A stretch of DNA of 64,000 nt from Paraglaciecola polaris LMG 21857 (GTDB lineage: Bacteria > Pseudomonadota > Gammaproteobacteria > Enterobacterales > Alteromonadaceae), in the NCBI RefSeq assembly GCF_000315055.1, contig NZ_BAER01000041.1:1-64000 (forward strand). The letters are read 5' to 3'. This document shows, piece by piece, positions 27,098 to 36,556 of this stretch. The notes under the pieces were generated by a model. It did not search any database. It worked only from the letters and a program-made list of their open reading frames with translations, and was not told the DNA's origin. The translations under genes were made by a program, and so were the position numbers. The first letter of the stretch is position 1, and each line of letters begins with the position of its first letter.

Positions 27098-27145
27098 CAC
27101 CCAAGACCTTTAGTATTTGCTAAAGGTCTTGGGTGTTTTTTTATT
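27098..27145 (+). terminator. strong intrinsic terminator in the argC leader
   Basis: A perfect 16-bp stem (27098-27113 with 27120-27135; the arm begins CACCCAAG and ends CCTTTAG), a 6-nt loop and then seven T residues. It lies 57 nt before the argC ATG, with no conventional gene on this strand upstream. It therefore acts either as a transcription attenuator for argCBFGHA or as the 3' end of a small RNA. A competing pairing exists: AGGTCT (27079-27084) with AGACCT (27104-27109) inside the left arm. Confidence 0.9.
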
Positions 27146-27201
27146 TTTGTCACCTTTGTTTAGCAAATTAAATCATTACGATTAATAGAGATATACGTTT
27201 T

Positions 27202-28230
27202 ATGATCAAAACTTGTATTGTCGGCGCCAGTGGATATACCGGTGCCGAATTAGCCTCTTTAGTGCAACGCCACCCACGCTTTGAATTAAATGCCTTATAT
27301 GTGTCAGCACAAAGTCAAGATGCCGGCAAAAAACTCGGTGATGTGCACGGTTATTTGTTCGCGCAAGTGAATTTACCGCTGACGCCTTTGAATGATGACG
27401 CTTTGCATTCATTGGCGAATGAAATGGATGTCATTTTTCTTGCCACTCCCCATGAAGCTAGCCACGACTGGATGCCCATTTTGTCTTCAGGCAAAGCCGT
27501 GGTGTTCGACTTATCAGGCGCATTTAGGCTAAAAGACCAGCAGGTATTCGAACAGTACTACGGTTTTGCCCATCAACAACCCGCTTGCCTAGAAAAAGCG
27601 GTTTATGGTTTGGCGGATTGGTTTGCAAAAGACATTAAGACTGCCGACATCGTTGCCGTGCCGGGTTGCTACCCCACGGCTTCACTAAGCGCATTAAAGC
27701 CATTGCATGATGCAGGTTTTATAGCAGATGGCCATTTACCGATTATCAACGCTGTATCTGGTGTGTCTGGCGCAGGTCGTAAAGCGGCCATGGCCAGTAG
27801 CTACTGCGAAGTCAGTCTGCAAGCTTATGGTGTATTAGGTCATCGCCATCAACCTGAAATCAGTGCTTATTTGGGTCGCGACGTTATTTTCACTCCACAC
27901 TTAGGTAATTTCAAACGTGGTATTTTGGCAACCATTACCGTTAAAGTAAACGCAGATGTCAGCCCAGAAGCCATTGAGAATGCCTTCAATCAGGCCTATA
28001 AGAACCATGCTATTGTGAGACTTCGCAACACTTGGCCTAAGCTGGACGATGTCGTTGGTACGCCACATTGCGATTTATTCTGGAAATTAGATACGCACAA
28101 AGGCTACCTAGTCATTACTAGCGCTATCGACAACCTGCTCAAAGGTGCAGCATCTCAAGCCTTACAATGCGCCAACTTGCGATTTGGTTACGCATCACAG
28201 CTAGGTTTAGTGCATGAGGTATCGGCATGA
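27202..28230 (+). CDS. argC: N-acetyl-gamma-glutamyl-phosphate reductase
   Basis: Third step of arginine synthesis, NADPH-dependent reduction of N-acetylglutamyl phosphate. The 342 residues include the Rossmann motif VGASGYTGAELASL (7-20), the active-site Cys in VPGCYPTAS and the HRHQPEIS segment. It is the first gene of argCBFGHA and overlaps argB by 4 nt (ATGA). Upstream lie the leader terminator and the ArgR-type region shared with argE. Confidence 0.96.
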   Translation: MIKTCIVGASGYTGAELASLVQRHPRFELNALYVSAQSQDAGKKLGDVHGYLFAQVNLPLTPLNDDALHSLANEMDVIFLATPHEASHDWMPILSSGKAVVFDLSGAFRLKDQQVFEQYYGFAHQQPACLEKAVYGLADWFAKDIKTADIVAVPGCYPTASLSALKPLHDAGFIADGHLPIINAVSGVSGAGRKAAMASSYCEVSLQAYGVLGHRHQPEISAYLGRDVIFTPHLGNFKRGILATITVKVNADVSPEAIENAFNQAYKNHAIVRLRNTWPKLDDVVGTPHCDLFWKLDTHKGYLVITSAIDNLLKGAASQALQCANLRFGYASQLGLVHEVSA

Positions 28231-29000
28231 AACCACTCGTAATTAAAGTCGGTGGCGCATTTATGCAAGCCACTGCTGAAGCGCTGCAATTGTTGGCTGT
28301 TATTAAACAGCTTCAACAAAGTCGCCCTGTCGTTCTTGTGCACGGTGGCGGCCCTATGGTTGAACAATTATTGCAAGCCTTGCAATTCACCAGTACCAAA
28401 GTCAATGGTTTGCGTGTTACACCACCAGAGCATATGCCTTATATTACTGGGGCCTTAGCGGGTACTGCAAATAAACAACTGTGCGCTTTTGCTATTCGTG
28501 CGAATGCTACCCCCGTTGGTTTATGCTTAGCCGATGGCGCTATGACGAGTTGTACAATCCTTGACCCAGCGCTTGGCGCAGTGGGCGTAGCGAAAGCAAA
28601 TTCACCAACTATGTTGAATTTATTGCTCGAGGCGAATATCCTGCCGATCATCAGCTCAATAGGAGCCGATGAAAAAGGTAACTTACTCAATGTAAATGCC
28701 GATCAAGCAGCAACCGTTATTGCGCAGCTATTGAATGCCGATTTGTTGTTGTTGTCGAATGTACCTGGTGTGCTGGATCACAACAAAGCGCTGATCAGTC
28801 AGTTGACGGCCCACGATATCGAAGGGTTAGTATCAGCTGGCGTGATCAAAGATGGTATGCAAGTGAAAGTTGATGCCGCACTTGATGCCGCAACAAGTTT
28901 ACAGCGTCCCATTACAATTGCGAGTTGGCAAACACCAGAGCAACTCTTAGGATTGCTGGCGGGCGACCCCGTTGGCACTACCATAATCCCAAATATTTAA
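28227..29000 (+). CDS. argB: acetylglutamate kinase
   Basis: Phosphorylates N-acetylglutamate. The 257-residue protein has the amino-acid-kinase signatures VIKVGGAFM, VHGGGPMVEQLL, NGLRVTPPEHMPYITGALAG and LLNVNADQAATVIAQLL, and the end region DGMQVKVDAALDA. Its length matches E. coli ArgB (258). It lacks the N-terminal helix typical of arginine-inhibited kinases, so feedback control of the pathway probably falls on ArgA. It is coupled to argC by overlap; argF starts 9 nt later. Confidence 0.95.
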   Translation: MKPLVIKVGGAFMQATAEALQLLAVIKQLQQSRPVVLVHGGGPMVEQLLQALQFTSTKVNGLRVTPPEHMPYITGALAGTANKQLCAFAIRANATPVGLCLADGAMTSCTILDPALGAVGVAKANSPTMLNLLLEANILPIISSIGADEKGNLLNVNADQAATVIAQLLNADLLLLSNVPGVLDHNKALISQLTAHDIEGLVSAGVIKDGMQVKVDAALDAATSLQRPITIASWQTPEQLLGLLAGDPVGTTIIPNI

Positions 29001-29009
29001 GGTACCTCC

Positions 29010-29927
29010 ATGAAAAAGGATCTACTATCGTTCACTGATTGGTCAGCAAAAGACCTCAATGCACTATTGCAACTGGCTATCACGATTAAGAATAATCCGG
29101 CTGATTATCGCCATGCCCTCGCAGGCAAATCAATTGTTGCTTTGTTCGAAAAGCCATCGTTACGTACCCGTGTCAGTTTTGACATTGGTATTAATAAATT
29201 AGGCGGACACCTCGTTTATTTAGACAGTCAATCGAACAAATTAGCGGGCCGTGAAGACACCAAGGACATGGGTAATAATTTGGCATGCTGGGCTGACGCT
29301 ATTGTTGCGCGGGTTTTCGCTCATTCAACCTTAGAAGAATTAGCCAGTGCCGCCAAAGTACCTGTCATCAATGCATTATGTGACATGTATCATCCCTGCC
29401 AAGCCATGGCCGACTATTTGACATTAACCGAACGTTTTGGCGATTTAAGCAAAGTTAAACTCGCGTATATCGGTGATGGTAATAATGTGACCCATTCTTT
29501 GATGATAGTAGGTGTCACACTTGGTTGTGAAGTAGTGGTGATCACCCCTGCTGGCTACGAAGTTGATCCAGCCATAGTGAAATTAACCGAACAAAAAGCT
29601 GAACAAAACGGTGGTAAGTTAATTATCAGTAATGATGTTGAAGCCGCAAACGGTGCTCATGCACTTTACACCGATACTTGGCTATCAATGGGCGACGATA
29701 CCCCACTTGAAACCATCAAGCAGGCGTTTGGTAAGTACAAAATCGATGAAGCGATGATGCAATCGACTGGCGCCCAGTACGTAATGCACTGTCAACCTGC
29801 CCATCGTGACTTAGAAATTAGCGGCACCTTGATTGATTCAGAGCAATCCATTTTGATGCAGCAAGCAGAAAATAGAATGCACGCCCAGAATGCTATTTTA
29901 GTGCACCTTCTCGGCGGCGCAGTTTAA
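29010..29927 (+). CDS. argF: ornithine carbamoyltransferase
   Basis: Makes citrulline from ornithine and carbamoyl phosphate. The 305-residue protein has the carbamoyl-phosphate loop EKPSLRTRVSFD, MYHPCQAMADYLTL and the ornithine-binding loop DTWLSMGDD. The catalytic-Cys motif normally written HCLP reads MHCQPAHRDLE here, a Leu to Gln change next to the active-site Cys. The SMG loop and the arginine-cluster context argue for genuine ornithine specificity, but the substitution merits a check against acetyl- or succinyl-ornithine enzymes. Confidence 0.92.
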   Translation: MKKDLLSFTDWSAKDLNALLQLAITIKNNPADYRHALAGKSIVALFEKPSLRTRVSFDIGINKLGGHLVYLDSQSNKLAGREDTKDMGNNLACWADAIVARVFAHSTLEELASAAKVPVINALCDMYHPCQAMADYLTLTERFGDLSKVKLAYIGDGNNVTHSLMIVGVTLGCEVVVITPAGYEVDPAIVKLTEQKAEQNGGKLIISNDVEAANGAHALYTDTWLSMGDDTPLETIKQAFGKYKIDEAMMQSTGAQYVMHCQPAHRDLEISGTLIDSEQSILMQQAENRMHAQNAILVHLLGGAV

Positions 29928-29961
29928 CCCCATTTAACAATATTTATTTTAGGTACAGACA

Positions 29962-31200
29962 ATGAGCAAGAAAAACATCAAAAAAGTGGTACTAGCCTAT
30001 TCAGGTGGTTTAGATACGTCAGCCATCATTCCTTGGTTAAAAGAAAACTACGATTGTGAAGTGATCGCATTTGCAGCGGATGTAGGTCAAGGCGACGAAG
30101 AATTACAAGGGCTACGTGAAAAAGCTATCAAAACCGGCGCTAGCGAATGCTACATAGTCGACTTAAAAGAAGAGTTTGTATCTGACTACATCTACCCCAC
30201 TATCACTACTGGCGCGGTGTATGAAGGTCAATACTTGCTTGGTACGTCTATGGCTCGCCCAATCATTGCTAAAGCGCAAGTTGAAATTGCCCGTAAAGTC
30301 GGCGCGGATGCCCTATGTCACGGCTGTACCGGTAAAGGTAACGACCAAGTACGTTTTGAAGGCACCTTTGCTGCATTAGCGCCTGAGCTGACCGTTATAG
30401 CGCCGTGGCGTGAGTGGGACATGGTTTCACGCGAAGACCTATTGGCTTACTTGGCCGAGCGCGACATCAAAACCACCGCTTCAGCAACTAAGATATACAG
30501 CCGCGACGCAAACGCATGGCATATTTCACACGAAGGTGGTGAATTAGAAGATCCTTGGTGTGAGCCGAGTAAAGAAGTGTGGACCATGACGGTTTCGCCA
30601 GAAGATGCACCCAATACCCCAGAGCGAGTTGAAGTGAGCTTCGAGCAAGGCCGTATGGTAAAAGTAAATGGCGAAGCCCTTAGCCCTTACCAGTGCTTAG
30701 TTAAATTGAATGAACTCGCTGGCGCTCATGGTGTGGGCCGTATCGATATCGTTGAAAACCGTTTAGTCGGTATGAAGTCCCGTGGATGTTATGAAACTCC
30801 TGGTGGCACAGTAATGCTTACGGCATACAAAGCACTAGAAAGCCTAGTATTAGATAAAGCAGCGCTTAAATATCGTGAGCAAATTGGCTTAGAATTCTCA
30901 CATGTTATGTATGACGGACGCTGGTTCACGCCGCTTAGCGACGCTCTACTCGCTGGCGCGGCAAGTTTTGCTGAGCAAGTAACCGGCGACATAGTGGTCA
31001 AGCTTTACAAAGGCCAAGCCACTGTTACCCAACGCCGTTCACCGAACAGCTTATATTCAGAAGATTTTGCCACGTTCGGCGCTGATGATGTATACGATCA
31101 AAGCCATGCAGAAGGCTTTATTCGGTTATACAGTTTATCAAGCCGTATTAGTGCGCTTAATAAAAAAGGCGTTCCGTTTAAAAATACAGGTATCGAATAA
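29962..31200 (+). CDS. argG: argininosuccinate synthase
   Basis: ATP-dependent ligation of citrulline and aspartate. The 412 residues have the PP-loop [19 protein letters not shown] at the N-terminus, [13 protein letters not shown], and [20 protein letters not shown] in the middle. This is the common type-1 enzyme rather than the longer E. coli form. It has AGGT upstream of the ATG and its stop overlaps the argH start by 1 nt (TAATG). Confidence 0.96.
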   Translation: MSKKNIKKVVLAYSGGLDTSAIIPWLKENYDCEVIAFAADVGQGDEELQGLREKAIKTGASECYIVDLKEEFVSDYIYPTITTGAVYEGQYLLGTSMARPIIAKAQVEIARKVGADALCHGCTGKGNDQVRFEGTFAALAPELTVIAPWREWDMVSREDLLAYLAERDIKTTASATKIYSRDANAWHISHEGGELEDPWCEPSKEVWTMTVSPEDAPNTPERVEVSFEQGRMVKVNGEALSPYQCLVKLNELAGAHGVGRIDIVENRLVGMKSRGCYETPGGTVMLTAYKALESLVLDKAALKYREQIGLEFSHVMYDGRWFTPLSDALLAGAASFAEQVTGDIVVKLYKGQATVTQRRSPNSLYSEDFATFGADDVYDQSHAEGFIRLYSLSSRISALNKKGVPFKNTGIE

Positions 31201-32576
31201 TGAGCTTGTGGGGCGGACGTTTTCAAGACGGCAGCAGTGCGATGTTTCGCACTGTTAACGACTCATTACCTTTCGATAGAGTGTTAGCGAGCCAAGACAT
31301 TCGCGGCTCAATTGCTTGGTCTCGTGCCATTGCCAAAGCTGGTGTGCTGACCCAAGACGAGCAGCAACAGCTTGAAGAAGCACTTAATGCTTTATTAGTT
31401 AAAGCGGATGCCGGTGAACTGGATTTTGATGCTAGCAGTGAAGAAGATATTCACAGTTTCGTTGAAGCGACATTAATTGAACAACTCGGTGATGTGGCAC
31501 GTAAGCTCCACACCGGCCGTAGTCGTAATGACCAAGTTGCCACTGATTTTCGCTTATGGACCCGAGAACACGTTGAGTTATTGGTTGAAGATGTGCAAGC
31601 GGTGATTGGCTCTTTAGTGGGGAACGCTGAAGCGAACCAAGATGTTATTTTGCCTGGTTATACGCACTTACAGCGCGCTCAACCCGTACGTTACCCGCAC
31701 TGGTGCTTAGCCTACGTTGAAATGCTAAAGCGTGACTTAAGCCGTCTGCAAGATCTAAAGGTTCGCTTGAACCAATGCCCACTGGGCAGTGGTGCATTAG
31801 CTGGAACAACCTACCCAATCGATCGTCAAGCCATCGCTGAAGAATTGGGTTTCGATAGCCCCTGTATCAACAGCTTAGATGCTGTGTCAGATCGTGATTA
31901 CGTATTAGAATTGTTGTTCGTTGCCAGTACTAGCATGATGCATTTGTCGCGCATGGCCGAAGATTTGATTTTCTACAACTCCGGCGAAGCTGGCTTTATT
32001 CAACTCGGTGATGCCGTCACCTCTGGTTCATCCTTGATGCCCCAGAAGAAAAATCCTGATGCGTTAGAATTAATGCGTGGTAAATGTGGTCGTGTATTTG
32101 GCAGCTTACAAGCCATGCTCGTGACCATGAAAGGTTTACCTCTGGCGTACAACAAAGACATGCAAGAAGATAAAGAAGGCTTGTTTGACGCCACCAATCA
32201 ATGGCATATCTGTTTGCGTATCGCCTGTGAAGTCATCGACAGTATTAAGCTAGACAGTGAGCGTTGTGCCAAAGCAGCCCGTGAAGGTTATGCCAATGCA
32301 ACTGAGTTAGCAGATTATTTAGTCGATAAAGGCATTCCATTTAGAACAGCCCATGACATTTCAGGCCGTGTGGTACTCGATGCGCTTGAGAAGAAAAAAG
32401 CCATCGAAGAACTAAGCATTGCCGAGCTTAAGGTTTACTCACCAGTGATAGAGGATGACGTATATCCTGTTCTTCAACTTGAGTACTTGGTTAATAAGCG
32501 CGACATTCTTGGCGGAACAGGGATAAAACCTGTGCTGGCGGCACTGGCGAACGCGAAAGCATCGCTGATTAAATAG
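31200..32576 (+). CDS. argH: argininosuccinate lyase
   Basis: Last step, releasing arginine and fumarate. It has 458 residues. It starts [20 protein letters not shown] and has [17 protein letters not shown], the [18 protein letters not shown] signature loop with the catalytic Ser, and [12 protein letters not shown]. It ends before argA begins, so this is not the ArgH-ArgA fusion known from Vibrio and Moritella; a separate argA follows 24 nt downstream. Confidence 0.97.
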   Translation: MSLWGGRFQDGSSAMFRTVNDSLPFDRVLASQDIRGSIAWSRAIAKAGVLTQDEQQQLEEALNALLVKADAGELDFDASSEEDIHSFVEATLIEQLGDVARKLHTGRSRNDQVATDFRLWTREHVELLVEDVQAVIGSLVGNAEANQDVILPGYTHLQRAQPVRYPHWCLAYVEMLKRDLSRLQDLKVRLNQCPLGSGALAGTTYPIDRQAIAEELGFDSPCINSLDAVSDRDYVLELLFVASTSMMHLSRMAEDLIFYNSGEAGFIQLGDAVTSGSSLMPQKKNPDALELMRGKCGRVFGSLQAMLVTMKGLPLAYNKDMQEDKEGLFDATNQWHICLRIACEVIDSIKLDSERCAKAAREGYANATELADYLVDKGIPFRTAHDISGRVVLDALEKKKAIEELSIAELKVYSPVIEDDVYPVLQLEYLVNKRDILGGTGIKPVLAALANAKASLIK

Positions 32577-32600
32577 TGGTGTAAAGTGTAAGGAAAACAC

Positions 32601-33911
32601 GTGGTACTTTCACACAACGACAGTGTAAAACTATTTCGCAACTCAGCGCCTTATATCAATGCTCACAGGGGTAAAACCTTCGTATTGATGTTTGGCGGAG
32701 AAGCGGTTGAAGACGCAAATTTTGCCAATATCATTCAAGATATCGCCCTGCTCAATAGCTTGGGTGTACGCCTAATTTTGGTTCACGGCGCGCGTCCACA
32801 GATTGATCAACGTGTAGCGCTTCGCCATGTTGAGCCGCGTTTTTCTGACGATTTACGCATCACCGACAAGCAAACCTTGGAATGCGTTAAAGATGCGGCG
32901 GGTTCGGTGCGCTCGCAGATTGAAGCATTGTTGACCATGGGGTTAGCAAATTCCCCCATGCATGGTGCACAAATACGGGTATGCTCCGGTAATTTAGTGG
33001 TTGCTATGCCAATTGGCGTGCGCAACGGCGTAGATTACGAACATACCGGTTTAGTGCGGCGCATTGATGTCACTGGTATTAATGATCACCTTGACGATGG
33101 CTCTATTGTGTTACTGCCACCTATGGGTTACTCCCCCACAGGTGAAGTCTTCAATTTAAGCCATGAAGATGTGGCCACTAATGCCGTCAAAGCACTTAAT
33201 GCCGACAAGCTGATTATCTTTTCTGAACAAGACGGCTTGGTAGACGAAACGGGGCGTTTGCTGCGCAACATACAACTTAACTCTTTGTACCCCATGTTAG
33301 AACAAGCCCATTTCCGTACTGAAAGGCACACCATTCAAACCATTATCGACAGCCTGGAATCCGGTGTAAGCCGTTGCCATTGCGTGAGTTATGGCCAAGA
33401 TGGAGCGTTATTACAAGAGTTGTTCACCCGTGACGGTGCGGGTTCACTGATTTCTCAAAGCTATTATGAACAGCTTCGCAGCGCGACGATTGAAGATGTG
33501 GGTGGCATTTTAAACCTGATTAATCCATTGGAAGAAAAAGGTATTTTGGTCAAACGCTCCCGTGAGATCCTCGAACGAGAAATTGAACAATTTACCATTA
33601 TTGAGCGTGACGGTATGACAATAGCGTGTGCCGCCTTGTATCCTTACTCAGAAGAACAGTGCGGTGAGTTAGCATGTGTCGCTACCCATTCAGATTATCG
33701 TGGTGGTAATCGCGGCGAGAGATTATTGAGTGCTATCCGCGAGCAAGCTAAAGTCCAAGGACTAAAATCGATATTCTGTTTAACAACCGTGACCTCTCAT
33801 TGGTTTCTAGAACAAGGATTTGTGCTCGCTTCACTGGATGATTTACCGGCTAAAAAGAAATTGTTGTACAACTTTCAACGCAACTCCAAAGTATTTATTT
33901 TAACGCTGTAA
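32601..33911 (+). CDS. argA: N-acetylglutamate synthase
   Basis: First committed step of the pathway, acetyl-CoA plus glutamate. The 436-residue classical ArgA (E. coli 443) has an N-terminal amino-acid-kinase domain (about 1-285: LMFGGEAVED, LVHGARPQID) and a C-terminal GNAT domain (about 290-436: CVATHSDYRGGNRGERLLSA). The start is GTG at 32601 with AAGGA 6 nt upstream. It ends the arg operon, with a terminator overlapping its stop codon. Arginine feedback inhibition is expected from the family. Confidence 0.95.
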   Translation: MVLSHNDSVKLFRNSAPYINAHRGKTFVLMFGGEAVEDANFANIIQDIALLNSLGVRLILVHGARPQIDQRVALRHVEPRFSDDLRITDKQTLECVKDAAGSVRSQIEALLTMGLANSPMHGAQIRVCSGNLVVAMPIGVRNGVDYEHTGLVRRIDVTGINDHLDDGSIVLLPPMGYSPTGEVFNLSHEDVATNAVKALNADKLIIFSEQDGLVDETGRLLRNIQLNSLYPMLEQAHFRTERHTIQTIIDSLESGVSRCHCVSYGQDGALLQELFTRDGAGSLISQSYYEQLRSATIEDVGGILNLINPLEEKGILVKRSREILEREIEQFTIIERDGMTIACAALYPYSEEQCGELACVATHSDYRGGNRGERLLSAIREQAKVQGLKSIFCLTTVTSHWFLEQGFVLASLDDLPAKKKLLYNFQRNSKVFILTL

Positions 33912-33935
33912 TTGAGCCCTTACAGCGTTATTTCT
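33902..33935 (+). terminator. terminator of the arg operon
   Basis: The stem AACGCTGTAA (33902-33911) / TTACAGCGTT (33920-33929), 10 bp with an 8-nt loop, is followed by ATTTCTTT. The left arm includes the argA stop codon. Confidence 0.75.
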
Positions 33936-33975
33936 TTATAAACTTTTCCGTTTTGCGCATCATTCAGGAGCAAAT

Positions 33976-34329
33976 ATGACGACTCACGACCTAATCAAAC
34001 GCGTTCGAACCGAGCCAGAAAATATTGAATTTAGCCAAGTCATTGACGTTATTCATCATGATTACCAATATACCGCGAGCGCATTCAGCAACGGCGACTT
34101 AACTAATAAAGCAGGCAGTAACGAAGGCTCATGTAAAATATTTTACTTTGCCCAATTAAACCGACTGACCGAAACCGAGACTCTGGCTTTATTCGGCAAA
34201 TTCTATCGCCAAGATGTAATGCAACATCCCGATGGCACTGACCACGGTAATATCCGTAATTTTATGGCCACGGGTTGGCAAGGTATAAAATTCGATGCTA
34301 GCGCATTAATTGCACTCAATACTGACTAA
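33976..34329 (+). CDS. HopJ-family protein
   Basis: A 117-residue protein matching the HopJ family (PF08888) through YQYTASAFSNGDL, NKAGSNEGSCKIFYFAQL, FYRQDVMQHPDGTDHGNIRN and ATGWQGIKFD. The family was named after a Pseudomonas syringae type III effector, but it is common in free-living marine bacteria without type III secretion, so the effector label is probably misleading. A good AGGAG site precedes the ATG. The function is unknown. Confidence 0.85.
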   Translation: MTTHDLIKRVRTEPENIEFSQVIDVIHHDYQYTASAFSNGDLTNKAGSNEGSCKIFYFAQLNRLTETETLALFGKFYRQDVMQHPDGTDHGNIRNFMATGWQGIKFDASALIALNTD

Positions 34330-34466
34330 TATATCTACTACACCAAGGGGATGGGCTATAGCTTTACATTCCCTTGCTACGTTCCATATCGAGACGTTAT
34401 TCAAACGATTTACTCCGGTTCTTGCTACACTGCCCCCTTACGCCTCCTTCATCGTGATGACCTCAA

Positions 34467-34874
34467 TTGAAAGAATGTACCCAATGCGGAAAGTGCTGTA
34501 CCAAATACAGTGACGGTGGTTTATCAGCAAGCGACGAAGAAATCGATATGTGGCAGCTATTTCGCCCCGATATAGCGGAATATGTTAAAAACGGTTTGAT
34601 ATGGATGGATCCCCAAAGCAAGAAGCAGCTAACACTGTGCCCTTTCTTACGCAAAATACCGGTACCAGCAACTGATACCCATGCAGCCAAAGAAATATAC
34701 ACCTGTGACATCTACTACGATCGTCCTGACGATTGTAAGTATTATCCCGTGACGATAAAGCAGATGCTAAACGATGAGTGCGAAATGCTTGAAGATGCGG
34801 ACCTGAAAGATCCCCAGAAAGCGCAGCAGAGCCTCGATTTACTGATGGAGGATAGTCGTCCTGCGTTTGATTAA
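34467..34874 (+). CDS. YkgJ-family cysteine cluster protein
   Basis: A 135-residue protein starting MKECTQCGKCCTKYSDGGLS, with the CxxCxxCC cluster (Cys4, 7, 10, 11) of the YkgJ/UPF0153 family, thought to bind zinc or an iron-sulfur cluster. A further CPFLRK and two later cysteines (YTCDIYYDRPDDC) complete the pattern. The start is a TTG at 34467, because the frame closes with TGA three codons upstream and no ATG is available. No strong ribosome binding site is visible. The function is unknown. Confidence 0.82.
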   Translation: MKECTQCGKCCTKYSDGGLSASDEEIDMWQLFRPDIAEYVKNGLIWMDPQSKKQLTLCPFLRKIPVPATDTHAAKEIYTCDIYYDRPDDCKYYPVTIKQMLNDECEMLEDADLKDPQKAQQSLDLLMEDSRPAFD

Positions 34875-34900
34875 CGTGCCTTGCGCTGAGCAGCAGACAC

Positions 34901-34928
34901 AAAAAAGGCCACATCAGTGACCCTTTTA
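34901..34928. terminator. probable bidirectional terminator between convergent genes
   Basis: An A-run followed by GGCCAC-ATCA-GTGACC and a T-run (34901-34928) lies between the YkgJ-family gene and eda, which converge. The stem has one mismatch. The A and T flanks would let it work on either strand. Confidence 0.5.
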
Positions 34929-34944
34929 GACACATAACTAAGCG

Positions 34945-35595
34945 TTATTTGATGCCAGCTGCGCCATCCACCGCTTGCTTAGCTAACTCAGTGATGCGAG
35001 CCCAATCACCTGACTCGACTGCATCGTCAGGCGCCAACCATGAGCCCCCAGCACAGCGTACATTAGGCAATGATAGGTACTCAAGATAGTTAGCTGGGCT
35101 TATGCCGCCAGTAGGGCAGAATGCGATATCAGGGAAAGGACCACCAATCGCTTTAAGTGCTTTAACACCACCTGAGGCTTCAGCAGGGAAGAACTTAAAG
35201 TGAGTGTAACCAAAATCAATACCACGCATTAATTCAGAGATAGATGAGATACCAGGGATAAGGGCGATACCACCTTTATTCGCTGCATCAAGCAAGTCTG
35301 ATGTCATGCCTGGGCTAATGGCAAACATTGCGCCAGCCGCTTCGACTTCAGCTAATTGCTTAGCGTTGGTGACGGTACCTGCACCTATAATGGCGTCAGG
35401 TACTTCTGTGGCAATGGCTTTAATCACGTCCAATGCAGCTTCAGTACGCAAAGTCACTTCCAATACGCGTATGCCACCTGCGATTAGCGCTTTAGCTAAC
35501 GGCACGGCGTGCTTTACGTCTTTGATAACCAATACGGGAACCAAAGGCCCTTGACTGAAGACTTCTTGTGACGAAACTTTCCAATTTTTTGTCAT
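34945..35595 (-). CDS. eda: KDPG aldolase
   Basis: 2-keto-3-deoxy-6-phosphogluconate aldolase, the last Entner-Doudoroff step giving pyruvate and glyceraldehyde 3-phosphate. The 216 residues include [15 protein letters not shown] (with the general-base Glu), [11 protein letters not shown], the Schiff-base Lys region [11 protein letters not shown] and [11 protein letters not shown]. It is the last gene of zwf-pgl-edd-glk-eda, 5 nt after glk. Confidence 0.96.
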   Translation of the reverse strand: MTKNWKVSSQEVFSQGPLVPVLVIKDVKHAVPLAKALIAGGIRVLEVTLRTEAALDVIKAIATEVPDAIIGAGTVTNAKQLAEVEAAGAMFAISPGMTSDLLDAANKGGIALIPGISSISELMRGIDFGYTHFKFFPAEASGGVKALKAIGGPFPDIAFCPTGGISPANYLEYLSLPNVRCAGGSWLAPDDAVESGDWARITELAKQAVDGAAGIK

Positions 35596-35600
35596 TGTAG

Positions 35601-36554
35601 TTAACCTTTATAATGCTGTTGTAGGTATGCCATCGCACCGATCAAACCATGATCAGGCTCGGTAATAATGTATGTAGGTATGCCGGCTACGTAATCTTTA
35701 AACCGGCCTTTTGCTTCAAAGCGCGCACGAAATTCACTATGTTGTATAAATTCAACGAAACGTGAAGCGATTCCGCCACCGATATAAACACCACCACGGG
35801 TACACAAATTCAGGGCTAAATTCCCCGCAAAACTTCCCATGATGCGACAAAACTGCTCTAGTGTTTCTCGGCACAGTGCGCAGCTGTTATCAATTGCTCT
35901 TGAGGTAATATCCGCTGCGTCACTGTACTCTGGCGGTACATTCTTAGCTGCAGCTAATCCTTGATAGATATGGACAATACCTCTACCTGACATCACTTCT
36001 TCTGCTGAGGCATGGCCAAGCTTTTTAGTTAAAAAGCGCAGAATAGCAATATCATTTTCGTCTACCGCTGAAAAATCAACGTGTCCACCTTCCCCATCAA
36101 GCGCTTTCCATACGCCGTCAGTACAGGTTAAGTGCTCAACACCTAAGCCAGTACCTGGCCCAAACACCGCAATGTTTGCATCAGGGACAGCGTTACCAGG
36201 GCCGATTTGTAACTTCTGGCTCGCATCTAGCTTAGGTAAAGAATGGGCTACCGAGGTGAAATCATTGATTACACCCAGCCACTTCAGACCCAATTCACTT
36301 TGCACTTCTTTAATAGAAAAAGCCCAAGTGTGGTTGGTCATTTTGACAAAGTCACCGCTAACTGGGCAGGCAATTGCCAAGCACCCAGCGGCAAACTGGG
36401 TAGCGGGAAACTCGGAAAAATATTGCTTAATCGCATCACTGACGGTGTCGAAATCGGCACACAGATACTTACGAATTTCAGTCACTTTACCGTCAACAAC
36501 CTGTCCTAAACGGATGTTGGTGCCACCAATATCTGCAACAAAATTAGTCGTCAC
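35601..36554 (-). CDS. glk: glucokinase
   Basis: Phosphorylates free glucose with ATP. The 317-residue Glk has the phosphate-binding [14 protein letters not shown] at the N-terminus, [21 protein letters not shown] and [16 protein letters not shown]. The start is taken as GTG at 36552-36554, because AGGAAG sits 7 nt upstream and the GG-T-N motif then lies at the expected distance. Upstream in-frame codons run into edd. Its place inside the Entner-Doudoroff operon implies uptake of unphosphorylated glucose rather than PTS entry. Confidence 0.93.
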   Translation of the reverse strand: MTTNFVADIGGTNIRLGQVVDGKVTEIRKYLCADFDTVSDAIKQYFSEFPATQFAAGCLAIACPVSGDFVKMTNHTWAFSIKEVQSELGLKWLGVINDFTSVAHSLPKLDASQKLQIGPGNAVPDANIAVFGPGTGLGVEHLTCTDGVWKALDGEGGHVDFSAVDENDIAILRFLTKKLGHASAEEVMSGRGIVHIYQGLAAAKNVPPEYSDAADITSRAIDNSCALCRETLEQFCRIMGSFAGNLALNLCTRGGVYIGGGIASRFVEFIQHSEFRARFEAKGRFKDYVAGIPTYIITEPDHGLIGAMAYLQQHYKG

Positions 36555-36556
36555 GA

